NCBI RefSeq assembly: GCF_040822085.1
Contig: NZ_CP162006.1
Span: forward strand, 992,001 to 1,056,000
Length of the DNA stretch: 64,000 nucleotides
Direction of reading: 5' to 3'
Origin: Rhodoferax sp. WC2427
GTDB lineage: Bacteria; Pseudomonadota; Gammaproteobacteria; Burkholderiales; Burkholderiaceae_C
Part shown: positions 52,239 through 60,133 of the stretch, in pieces
Numbering within the stretch: position 1 is the stretch's first letter
How the letters are laid out: every line of letters begins with the position of its first letter
Position numbers and translations under genes: made by a program
The notes under the pieces: model-generated
Told to the model about the DNA's origin: nothing
The model's database searches: none
Seen by the model: the letters and a program-made list of their open reading frames with translations, nothing else

Positions 52239-54020
52239 TTACTTCTTGTCTTTCTCCAACGATTCCTGCATCGCCTTCATCGGGTCGTTGTCGTCGGCCG
52301 GTGGCGTACCTGCCGGGGCCGAGGCATCTGCGCCGGGCATGCCAGCGGTGGGGTCTTCGGTGGGCTCGGCTTGCGGCATGTTGGCTTCCATCTCCTGGGT
52401 GGTCTTGTCCAGGTCGTAGACCACGGCCTTGTCCAACCCGCTGGAGACGATGCCGGGGAAGGCGATGATCAGCCCGACCATGATGATCTGGATCAGCACA
52501 AAGGGCACGGCACCCCAGTAGATCTGCATGGTGGTGACCGGCGGAATGCGCTTCTTGGTGATCTTGTCGGTGTACTCGGCGTTGGGGGCCACGCTGCGCA
52601 GGTAAAACAGCGCAAAGCCGAATGGCGGGTGCATGAACGAGGTCTGCATGTTCACGCCCAGCAACACACCGAACCAGATCAGGTCGATCCCCAGCTTGGC
52701 CGCCACCGGTGCCAGCAGCGGCACCACGATAAACGACAGCTCGAAAAAGTCCAGAAAGAACGCCAGGAAGAACACCAGCAAGTTCACCACGATCAGGAAA
52801 CCGATCTGGCCGCCGGGCAGGCTGGTCAGCAGATGCTCCACCCACACGCCGCCATCCACCCCCTGGAACACCAGGCTGAAGATGGTGGAGCCCATCAGGA
52901 TGAACACCACGAAGCACGACAGCTTGGTGGTGGTGTTGAGGGCCTGCTTCATCAGCGCCATGCTCAGCCGCCCGCGCGACGCGGCCATGATGATGGCGCC
53001 CAGCGCACCCATCGCACCGCCCTCGGTCGGGGTGGCGATACCCAGAAAGATAGTGCCCAGTACCAGAAAGATCAGCAGCAGCGGCGGGATCAGCACAAAG
53101 GTCACACGCTCGGCCATGCGCGACAGCAGGCCCAGGCGGGTGAGCTTGTTGGCCAGCGCCAGCACCAGCGCCAGGATGACCCCGGAGCACAGCGACACCA
53201 CGATGGTTTCGTCGGTCGCCACGGTGGCCACCGCCTCACCCTTGTGCCAGGCCAGTACCTGGGCGTAGTGCTCGCCAAAATACACCGCGGTGGCGGTGCA
53301 CAGAATCGTCAGGATCAGCAGCGACAGCAGGCCGCTCTTACCATTGTCTTCGCGGATGGTGCGCGCCTCGGGCGGCAACGCGGGCACCCAGGCGGGGCGG
53401 ATGAAGGTCAGCAAGATGACATAGCCGATATACATGCCGGTCAGCATGAAGCCGGGGATGAACGCGCCCTTGTACATCTCGCCCACGCTGCGGCCCAGCT
53501 GGTCGGCCAGGATGATCAGCACCAGCGAGGGCGGAATGATCTGCGCCAGCGTGCCCGAGGCTGCAATGACCCCGGAGGCCACCCGCCGGTCGTAACCGTA
53601 GCGCAGCATGATGGGCAGCGAGATCAGGCCCATGGAGATGACCGATGCCGCCACCACGCCGGTGGTGGCCGCCAGCAGCGCGCCGACAAAAATCACCGCC
53701 AGCGCCAGCCCGCCGCGCAGCGGGCCGAACAGTTGGCCAATGGTTTCCAGCAGGTCTTCGGCCATGCCGCTGCGCTCCAGGATCAGCCCCATCAGGGTGA
53801 AGAACGGAATCGCCAGCAAGGTGTCGTTTTGCATGATGCCGAACACCCGCAGCGGCAGCGCCTGCAACAGGGCCTGGGGCAGTACGCCCAGTTCAATGCC
53901 GACAAAGCCGAAAAACAGCCCGCAGGCCCCGAGGCTGAAAGCCACCGGAAATCCAAACAGCAAAAAGCACATCAGCCCCATAAACATGATGGGGGCGAGG
54001 TTGTGGGTCAAAAATTCCAT
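52239..54020 (-). CDS. TRAP transporter large permease (DctM family)
   Basis: This 593-residue inner-membrane protein has about 14 helices and the DctM marks LLAIPFFTLMGLILERSGMA, GTLAQIIPPSLVLIILAD and GIATPTEGGAMGALGA. It moves the solute with sodium or proton symport. It is longer than the usual 430 residues, with a loop of about 80 residues around 215-290 and a charged, Pro/Ala-rich tail of about 65 residues at the C-terminus (ANMPQAEPTEDPTAGM). It is 17 bp downstream of the small permease gene. Confidence 0.92.
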   Translation of the reverse strand: MEFLTHNLAPIMFMGLMCFLLFGFPVAFSLGACGLFFGFVGIELGVLPQALLQALPLRVFGIMQNDTLLAIPFFTLMGLILERSGMAEDLLETIGQLFGPLRGGLALAVIFVGALLAATTGVVAASVISMGLISLPIMLRYGYDRRVASGVIAASGTLAQIIPPSLVLIILADQLGRSVGEMYKGAFIPGFMLTGMYIGYVILLTFIRPAWVPALPPEARTIREDNGKSGLLSLLILTILCTATAVYFGEHYAQVLAWHKGEAVATVATDETIVVSLCSGVILALVLALANKLTRLGLLSRMAERVTFVLIPPLLLIFLVLGTIFLGIATPTEGGAMGALGAIIMAASRGRLSMALMKQALNTTTKLSCFVVFILMGSTIFSLVFQGVDGGVWVEHLLTSLPGGQIGFLIVVNLLVFFLAFFLDFFELSFIVVPLLAPVAAKLGIDLIWFGVLLGVNMQTSFMHPPFGFALFYLRSVAPNAEYTDKITKKRIPPVTTMQIYWGAVPFVLIQIIMVGLIIAFPGIVSSGLDKAVVYDLDKTTQEMEANMPQAEPTEDPTAGMPGADASAPAGTPPADDNDPMKAMQESLEKDKK

Positions 54021-54037
54021 GGTGTCGGTGCTCCGTC

Positions 54038-54637
54038 TTAGTGGGCGGATTTTTTGGATTCAGCCATGCGCAAGATCGCCTCGGCCAGCTCTTCTTCGGC
54101 GGTTTTTTCCACCTTTTTGGCGGTGGGGTCTTCAATCAGACCCTGCAAGAACGCCAGCCGCTTGATCAGCTCCGACCAGCCCTGCAGCAGCAGCAGCGTG
54201 AAGCCCAGCGGAATCATCGCGTACACCGGCCAGCGGATCAGGCCCCCGGCGTTGTTGGACATTTCTCCCGAGGCATAGCCCCGCAGAAAAAACGGCACGC
54301 CATACCAAAGAATGGCCGCGCACACCGGGGTCAGAAAGAAGATGAAGCCAAACACGTCCATCCAGATCTGCGTGCGCTTGGACAGGCGGCTGGACACCAC
54401 GTCGATCTTCACGTGCTCGCCACACAGCAGGGTGTAGCCCGCGGCCAGCAAAAAGGCCGCGGCAAACAAATACCACTGCACCTCCAGAAAGGCGTTGGAG
54501 CTGACGTTGAACACCTTGCGCACCACCGCATTCACGCCGCTGACGACGGTGGAGGCCAGGATCAGCCAGATGACATATTTGCCGATCAGGCTGTTGAGCC
54601 AGTCAACGGCATTGGAAAACTTCAACAAGGCGCGCAT
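54038..54637 (-). CDS. TRAP transporter small permease (DctQ family)
   Basis: This 199-residue protein has four membrane helices (YVIWLILASTVVSGVNAVVR first) and the DctQ mark EVQWYLFAAAFLLAAGYTLLCGEHVKID in two parts. It bridges the binding protein and large permease. The start ATG 54637 follows GGAGACACC. The C-terminus is a charged helix (AKKVEKTAEEELAEAILRMAE). The frame open to 55024 is not conserved. Confidence 0.92.
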   Translation of the reverse strand: MRALLKFSNAVDWLNSLIGKYVIWLILASTVVSGVNAVVRKVFNVSSNAFLEVQWYLFAAAFLLAAGYTLLCGEHVKIDVVSSRLSKRTQIWMDVFGFIFFLTPVCAAILWYGVPFFLRGYASGEMSNNAGGLIRWPVYAMIPLGFTLLLLQGWSELIKRLAFLQGLIEDPTAKKVEKTAEEELAEAILRMAESKKSAH

Positions 54638-54743
54638 GGTGTCTCCTGGAATGGGGGGGAAGTGCGGTTCGGGCTGTCCGGCGGGTCCGCAAAGGCTCGC
54701 CATTATCGCGGCCTGCGCGGCTGAAATTTGGCAATAATGGTCC

Positions 54744-55970
54744 ATGTCTACCCGCACACCACAGGTGCTGCCCCAGCACCTGGATTCGCCCACCATGCGC
54801 CAGGCAGGGCGCGACCTGCTGTCGCTGGCGCTGATGGACGCGCGCAACCACACCCTGCACCTGCTCGACCAGTTTGAATCTGCCCCCGCCGTCGCCGCCA
54901 GCAGCCTGCAGCCGCGCTGGCTGGCGGGCCACATCGGCTGGATGGCCGAGGCCTGGCTGGGCCGCAATACCCAGCGCGGGCGCGGCGCGGCCTGCCCGTT
55001 CCAGCCCACCCGGCTGGCCTCCATCGCGCCCGAGGCCGACCGCTGGTGGAACCCCGAGCAGATGGACTATCGCGCTCCCCAGCCGGTCCCCGACCTGGCC
55101 ACCACCAAAAATTTTCTGCTCAGCACCCTGGAAAGCTCGCTGGAGTTGCTGGAGAAAACCGCCGAAAACGACGACGCGCTGTATTTCTACCGTCTCGCCC
55201 TGTTCCACGAAGACCTGCGCAGCGAACAGCTGATCACGCTGGCCCAGGTGCACGGCGTGCCTTTGCACATGCCTTCACCGAGCAGCCCGCAGCCGCGTGC
55301 CCCGCTGGCACTGCCCGCCATGGAGTGGCAACTGGGGTCGGTCCCCGGCGGTTTTGTGTTTGACAACGAAAAATGGGCCCATCCAGTGGCGGTGCCCGCC
55401 TTTGAGATCGATGCGCAGCCCGTCACCTGGGCCCAGTTTGTCGAGTTTGTGGACGATGGCGGCTACGACAACGCCGCCTGGTGGCTGCCAGCGGGCTGGG
55501 CCTGGCTGCAGGCCCTGGCCGAGGGGGAAGGGCGGCGCGGCCCGCGCTATGTGGACCAGATCGGCGTGGCCAGCGGCGCGGTGCTGCAAACCCGCTTTGG
55601 CCAACGCCTGCGCGTGGCTGGCACCCAGCCCGCCATGCACGTGAGCTGGTGGGAGGCCGATGCCTGGTGCCGCTGGGCCGGGCGGCGGCTGCCCAGCGAG
55701 GTGGAATGGGAGCGCGCCGCCATGGGTGCCGCTGGCCAGGGCTTTCGCTGGGGCGACGTACACGAGTGGACCGCCAATACCTTCCGCCCCTGGCCGGGCT
55801 TCAGCGCCGACCCGTGGATGGCCTATTCCGTGCCGTGGTTCGGCCAGGCCAAGGTGCTGCGCGGTGCGGCGTTTGCCACCCGCGCCCGCATGAAGCATCC
55901 CAAGTTCCGCGGCTTTGCCTTGCCTGGCGACGATGTGCGCTTCGTGGGCTTTCGCTCGTGTGCCTTGTGA
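54744..55970 (+). CDS. EgtB/SenA-like DinB-FGE family protein, altered iron site
   Basis: This 408-residue protein combines an N-terminal DinB-like helical bundle (about 20-170) with a C-terminal formylglycine-generating-enzyme fold (WQLGSVPGGFVFDNEKW to RFVGFRSCAL), as in ergothioneine synthase EgtB and selenoneine synthase SenA. Two of the three iron-ligand histidines are in place (H63 in AGHIGWM and H155 in LFHEDL). The third position of HxxxH is Arg159 (FHEDLRSEQ). No egtD or senB/senC gene is adjacent. It could be a SenA relative with changed chemistry or an inactive form. Confidence 0.78.
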   Translation: MSTRTPQVLPQHLDSPTMRQAGRDLLSLALMDARNHTLHLLDQFESAPAVAASSLQPRWLAGHIGWMAEAWLGRNTQRGRGAACPFQPTRLASIAPEADRWWNPEQMDYRAPQPVPDLATTKNFLLSTLESSLELLEKTAENDDALYFYRLALFHEDLRSEQLITLAQVHGVPLHMPSPSSPQPRAPLALPAMEWQLGSVPGGFVFDNEKWAHPVAVPAFEIDAQPVTWAQFVEFVDDGGYDNAAWWLPAGWAWLQALAEGEGRRGPRYVDQIGVASGAVLQTRFGQRLRVAGTQPAMHVSWWEADAWCRWAGRRLPSEVEWERAAMGAAGQGFRWGDVHEWTANTFRPWPGFSADPWMAYSVPWFGQAKVLRGAAFATRARMKHPKFRGFALPGDDVRFVGFRSCAL

Positions 55971-56033
55971 TGCTATATAAAAAGTAGCTTGTCACGCTTA
56001 TGGAATGGGCGCTAGAGGCTGTTTTTATATAAA
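55971..56033 (+). repeat. dispersed ~60-bp element, copy 15
   Basis: This is the best preserved copy: GCTATATAAAAAGTAGCTTG, TCACGCTTATGGAATGGGCGC, TAGAGGCTGTTTTTATATAAA. It lies directly after the stop of the EgtB-like gene. Confidence 0.85.
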
Positions 56034-56114
56034 TTTATTGAGAGGGCCTGCGGGATGGTTGGCGCAGCGGTTTGGATTAGGATGGACCCATCCTTTTGCC
56101 TAACGCCTTTCACC

Positions 56115-57035
56115 ATGACCGAACCCCGCCTCTGCTACGTCCCGTGCCCCGGTGCCGCTGCCAAGACCAACGCTCCCGACCACACCGGCCACCGCATGGC
56201 GTACTGGCAGTGGGGCGACCCGGCGAACCCGCACGTGGTGGTCTGCGTGCATGGCCTGACCCGCCAGGGCCGCGACTTTGACGTACTGGCCCGGGCGCTC
56301 AGCCCATTTGCCCGCGTCATCTGCCCCGACGTGGTGGGCCGGGGCCAGAGCGACTGGCTGCAAGATCCCCAGGCCTACCAGTTGCCCACCTACGCTGGCG
56401 ACATGCTGGCCTTGCTGGCCCAGGTGCACGCGCAAGCCCCCATCACCACGCTGGATTGGCTGGGCACCAGCATGGGCGGCTTGATCGGCATGGCGCTGCT
56501 GGGCACGCCCGGCCTGCCGCTGCCCGTGCCGGTGCGCCGCCTGGTGTTGAACGACATCGGCCCCAGCCTGGATGTGGCCGCCCTGCAGCGCATCGGCAGC
56601 TACCTGGGCAAAACCGGGCGCTTCGAGACGCTGCAACAGGCCGCCGACGCGATGTGGGCCATCTCCGCCAGCTTCGGCCCGCACACGCCCGCCCAGTGGC
56701 TGGCCCTCTCGGAGCACATGGTGCGGCCCCTGGTGGCCGGTGAACCCGCGCTGACCCTGCACTACGATCCGGCGCTGGCCGCTGCGTTCAGCAGCTTCAC
56801 CGCCGAGTCCGCTGCCCAAGGCGAGGCCGGGCTGTGGGCGCTGTACGACCACATCACCGCCCAGACCCTGCTGCTGCGCGGGGCCGAGTCGGATCTGCTG
56901 TCGGCCACCACCGCGCAGGCCATGGCCCAGCGCGGGCCAAAAGCCCGGTTGGTGGAGTTTGCAGGGGTAGGCCATGCACCCACATTCAATGCCGATGACC
57001 AGGTGGCCGTCGTGGTTGATTTTTTACAGTCCTGA
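56115..57035 (+). CDS. alpha/beta hydrolase
   Basis: This 306-residue soluble hydrolase has the nucleophile elbow GTSMGG (Ser in LDWLGTSMGGLIG), an oxyanion segment VVCVHGLTRQGRDFD, Asp in RGAESDLLS and His in GVGHAPTF, so the triad is complete. The substrate is not evident; esterases, epoxide-like and meta-cleavage hydrolases share this layout. ATG 56115 is the conserved start. relA begins 12 bp after its stop, so the two may be cotranscribed. Confidence 0.88.
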   Translation: MTEPRLCYVPCPGAAAKTNAPDHTGHRMAYWQWGDPANPHVVVCVHGLTRQGRDFDVLARALSPFARVICPDVVGRGQSDWLQDPQAYQLPTYAGDMLALLAQVHAQAPITTLDWLGTSMGGLIGMALLGTPGLPLPVPVRRLVLNDIGPSLDVAALQRIGSYLGKTGRFETLQQAADAMWAISASFGPHTPAQWLALSEHMVRPLVAGEPALTLHYDPALAAAFSSFTAESAAQGEAGLWALYDHITAQTLLLRGAESDLLSATTAQAMAQRGPKARLVEFAGVGHAPTFNADDQVAVVVDFLQS

Positions 57036-57047
57036 TAAGGCTACTGG

Positions 57048-59285
57048 ATGAAAAGTTTGCCCGCTGCGCCCCCCGTCGCGGCCCACCCTGAAGAGCGCGT
57101 GCCCGGCGTCGTGGCAGTGACCGCCCAGACCCTGCCCGAGCAGGTCAATGCCCTGGCCCGGGCGCGCAATTTTGCCGAGCCGCTGATTGCCGACGAACTG
57201 CTGGATACCGGCGAAAACACCCTGGCCCACGCCGATGCCGTGGCCGCCATCTTGCGCGCCGTGGGCGGCTCCGAGGCCATGCAGGCTGCCAGCTACCTGG
57301 TGTATGCCTGCGAGCATTTGAACAAGCCGCAAGAGGTCATCACCAAGGCCTTTGGGGCCAACTTCGCCGCCCTGGCGCTGGAAACCACCCAGCTCATGCG
57401 GGTGCAGCGCCTGTCGCGCGGGGCCGAGTCGTCGGCCCATCTGGCCGACGACTCGGCCGTCCAGACCGAGAACGTGCGCAAAATGCTGCTGGCCTTCTCG
57501 CGCGACCTGCGGGTGGTGATGCTGCGGCTGGCCTCGCGCCTGCAGACCCTGCGCTTTTGCGCGGCCAGCAAAACCCCGGTGCCACCCCGTCTGGCGCGCG
57601 AATCGCTGGAAGTGTTTGCGCCGCTGGCCAACCGGCTAGGCATCTGGCAGATCAAGTGGGAACTGGAAGACCTGTCGTTCCGCTTCACCGAGCCGGACAC
57701 CTACAAACAGGTGGCCCGCCTGCTGGACGAAAAGCGGGCGGAGCGCGAAGCGAACATGGAGCATCTGCGTGCCAGCCTGGAGGCCGAACTGGCCAGCCAG
57801 GGCATCCAGGCCACGGTGCAAGGCCGCCCCAAGCACATCTACAGCATCGTCAAGAAGATGCGCGGCAAATCGCTGGGATTCGACCAGCTGTTTGACATCC
57901 GCGCCCTGCGTGTGATCGTGCCCAGCGTGCCCGACTGCTATGCCGCTTTGGGCTGGGTGCATTCCCGCTTCGTGCCCATGGCCGAAGAGTTCGACGACTA
58001 CATCGCCAAGCCGAAGGGCAACGGGTACCAGTCGCTGCATACCGTGGTGCTGCAAATGGTTGACGGCGTGGCCTGTTTACCGATCGAAATCCAGATCCGC
58101 ACCCAGGCCATGCACGACCATGCCGAGCACGGTGTGGCCGCCCACTGGGCCTACAAAGAGGCGGGCGCCAAGGGCTACGCCGGGGTGTCGGCCAGCGGCG
58201 AATACGATGCCAAGATCGCCGTGCTGCGCCAACTTCTGGCCTGGGAGCGCGACCTTTCCGGGGCCGCCCCGCACAGCGCCGACGTGTTGGGCGACCGCAT
58301 CTACGTGCTGACCCCCGATGCCGCCGTGGTGGAGCTGCCCGTCGGGGCCACCGCCGTGGACTTTGCCTACAGCGTGCACACCAACCTGGGCCACCGCTGC
58401 CGCGGTGCCAAGGTGGACGGCGTGCAGGTGCCGCTGAACACCCCGCTGCAAAACGGCCAGACCGTGGAGATCACGGCCGCCAAAGAGGGCGGGCCTTCGC
58501 GCGACTGGCTCAACACCGAGCTGGGCTACCTGGTCAGCCACCGCGCCCGGGCCAAGGCCCGCGCCTGGTTCAACGCTGCCGCCCTGCACACCACGGTGGC
58601 GCGTGGGCGCGAGGCGGTGGAAAAGCTGCTGCAGCGCGAGGGCAAAACCGCGATCAAGCTCGACGACCTGGCCGCCCGGCTGGGCTTCAAGTCGGCCGAC
58701 GACCTGTTCGAAGTGGTGGGCAAGGACGAGTTTTCACTGCGTAGCATCGAAATATTGCTGCGCCCGCCCGAGCCGGTGCTGGCCCCGGACGACTATTTGC
58801 TGCTCAAAAAAGCCCGCAACCCGGAGAACTCGCCCAAAGGCGGTGTGCTGGTGGTGGGCGTGGAGTCGCTGATGACGCAGCTGGCCAAATGCTGCAAGCC
58901 CGCGCCGCCGGATGCCATCGTGGGCTTTATCACGCGCGGCAAGGGCGTCAGCATCCACCGTGCCGATTGCAGCAATTTCCGCGAAATGTCGGTGCGCAAC
59001 GGTGAGCGCGTGATCGAGGTGGAATGGGGCAGCGGAAAAAACGAGGGGACATCTGTCTACCCTGTGGACGTATCGGTACAGGCCGCCGACCGCCAAGGCT
59101 TGCTGCGCGATATCTCCGAAGTCTTTACCAAGGAAAAAATGAACGTCATCGGGGTACAAACCCAGTCGGTCAAGGGCACGGCCTGGATGACCTTCACCGT
59201 GGAAGTGGCCGATGCGGCCCGCCTGACCAAGGTGCTGGGCGTGGTGTCGGATGTGGCGGGTGTACGTTCGGCCAGGAGAAGGTAG
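57048..59285 (+). CDS. relA: GTP pyrophosphokinase RelA
   Basis: This 745-residue stringent-response enzyme makes (p)ppGpp on starved ribosomes. The N-terminal hydrolase-like domain lacks the catalytic HD motif (YACEHLNKPQEVITKAFG in that region), so it should be a RelA-type synthetase rather than a bifunctional SpoT. The synthetase has GRPKHIYSIVKKM, FDIRALRVIV and KPKGNGYQSLHTVV. TGS (DRIYVLTPDAAVVELPVGAT) and C-terminal zinc-finger-like CCKPAPPDAIVGF and ACT domains (DRQGLLRDISEVF) follow. A separate SpoT gene is expected elsewhere. Confidence 0.95.
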   Translation: MKSLPAAPPVAAHPEERVPGVVAVTAQTLPEQVNALARARNFAEPLIADELLDTGENTLAHADAVAAILRAVGGSEAMQAASYLVYACEHLNKPQEVITKAFGANFAALALETTQLMRVQRLSRGAESSAHLADDSAVQTENVRKMLLAFSRDLRVVMLRLASRLQTLRFCAASKTPVPPRLARESLEVFAPLANRLGIWQIKWELEDLSFRFTEPDTYKQVARLLDEKRAEREANMEHLRASLEAELASQGIQATVQGRPKHIYSIVKKMRGKSLGFDQLFDIRALRVIVPSVPDCYAALGWVHSRFVPMAEEFDDYIAKPKGNGYQSLHTVVLQMVDGVACLPIEIQIRTQAMHDHAEHGVAAHWAYKEAGAKGYAGVSASGEYDAKIAVLRQLLAWERDLSGAAPHSADVLGDRIYVLTPDAAVVELPVGATAVDFAYSVHTNLGHRCRGAKVDGVQVPLNTPLQNGQTVEITAAKEGGPSRDWLNTELGYLVSHRARAKARAWFNAAALHTTVARGREAVEKLLQREGKTAIKLDDLAARLGFKSADDLFEVVGKDEFSLRSIEILLRPPEPVLAPDDYLLLKKARNPENSPKGGVLVVGVESLMTQLAKCCKPAPPDAIVGFITRGKGVSIHRADCSNFREMSVRNGERVIEVEWGSGKNEGTSVYPVDVSVQAADRQGLLRDISEVFTKEKMNVIGVQTQSVKGTAWMTFTVEVADAARLTKVLGVVSDVAGVRSARRR

Positions 59286-59335
59286 GCGGTGCGAAAAAAC
59301 CATGCTATACTAGCGCTCTAAAGTAGTTTAGCTTT

Positions 59336-59412
59336 AGGCGCGTAGCTCAGCTGGTTAGAGCACCACCTTGACATGGTGGGGGTCGATGGTTCGAGTCCAT
59401 TCGCGCCTACCA
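59336..59412 (+). tRNA. tRNA-Val (GAC)
   Basis: A complete 77-nt cloverleaf with a 7-bp acceptor stem AGGCGCG/CGCGCCT, D-loop AGCTGGTTAGA, anticodon arm CCACC-TTGACAT-GGTGG with anticodon GAC, T-loop GGTTCGAGTCC and encoded CCA. A -10-like TATACT is at 59306-59311 and a terminator follows at once. Confidence 0.97.
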
Positions 59413-59417
59413 AATTC

Positions 59418-59450
59418 AAGCCCTGTACATCGGTGATGTACAGGGCTTTT
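59418..59450 (+). terminator. terminator after tRNA-Val
   Basis: AGCCCTGTACATC-GGT-GATGTACAGGGCT followed by TTTT forms a perfect 13-bp stem starting 6 nt after the tRNA. Confidence 0.93.
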
Positions 59451-59568
59451 GGTTTTGTGGCCACTGTTTTCAGGGTATTCCTTGAAGCGCGTGGTGCCAT
59501 GGATTTTTAAAATATGTTGCAGTGCAGTAGAGTGCTTACTGACACCGCGAACACCATGAAAGACATTA

Positions 59569-60105
59569 GTGCCCAGCCATTCTCCGAACAGCGCGCATGA
59601 CGACACCCACCGCGTCATCAAGAAGTACCCGAACCGTCGTCTCTACGATACGGATACCTCGACTTACATCACCTTGGCCGAAGTCAAGAAGTTGGTGATG
59701 GAGCGTGAGCCTGTGCGCGTGCTGGATGCCAAGACCGGTGACGATCTGACCCGGGCCATCCTGCTGCAGATCATCCTGGAAGAAGAGGCCGGTGGCGCAC
59801 CCATGTTCACCGAGCAGGCGCTGGCCAACATGATCCGCTTCTACGGCAACACCATGCAAAGCTTTCTGGGCCCATACCTGGAAAAAAACGTGCAAACCTT
59901 CGTCGATCTGCAGTCCACCATGGGCGAACAGGCCAAGGGCATGACCCCCGAGGCGTGGGCGCAAATGCTCAAATTGCAGTCGCCCGCCATGCAGGGCATG
60001 TTGGGTAGCTACGTCGAGCAGTCCAAAAATGTTTTTGTGCAAATGCAGGAGCAAATGCAAAAGCAGACGGCCCAATTGCTGGGCAGCTTCGGCCTGAAAC
60101 CCTGA
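59569..60105 (+). CDS. phaR: polyhydroxyalkanoate synthesis regulator PhaR
   Basis: This 178-residue repressor binds DNA and PHA granules to control phasin and storage-polymer genes. The N-terminal domain has [20 protein letters not shown] and the PHB-accumulation segments ([16 protein letters not shown]); the C-terminal tail is Gln/Met-rich helix ([15 protein letters not shown]). The start is GTG 59569 with only a weak ribosome site. A short frame, [14 protein letters not shown] (59556-59600), begins 13 bp upstream in another frame and overlaps the phaR start; it may be a coupling peptide or the trace of a shifted ancestral start. Confidence 0.92.
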   Translation: MPSHSPNSAHDDTHRVIKKYPNRRLYDTDTSTYITLAEVKKLVMEREPVRVLDAKTGDDLTRAILLQIILEEEAGGAPMFTEQALANMIRFYGNTMQSFLGPYLEKNVQTFVDLQSTMGEQAKGMTPEAWAQMLKLQSPAMQGMLGSYVEQSKNVFVQMQEQMQKQTAQLLGSFGLKP

Positions 60106-60121
60106 AATTCCCGAGGGCGGC

Positions 60122-60127
60122 GACAAT
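60122..60127 (+). promoter_or_regulatory. -10-like GACAAT placed 6 nt before the rimO start
   Basis: GACAAT is followed by ACGGGG and the ATG at 60134. The spacing would put transcription start at the A of ATG. It is the same arrangement as before uvrD and the methyltransferase gene at 30022. Confidence 0.45.
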
Positions 60128-60133
60128 ACGGGG

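Noticed and set aside
52371-54041. 556-codon plus-strand frame opposite the TRAP large permease
   Set aside because: The translation is His/Gln/Arg-rich noise, while the minus strand encodes a canonical DctM protein.
54744-55970. Naming the gene senA or egtB outright
   Set aside because: One iron-ligand His is replaced by Arg and no partner genes (egtD, senB, senC) are adjacent, so only the superfamily is supported.
13533-56033. Dispersed repeats considered as a CRISPR array or tRNA-like elements
   Set aside because: Copies are kilobases apart, diverged and in both orientations, without regular spacers, cas genes or cloverleaf folding.
57048-59285. Bifunctional SpoT instead of RelA
   Set aside because: The hydrolase HD residues are missing from the N-terminal domain, so only synthetase activity is expected.
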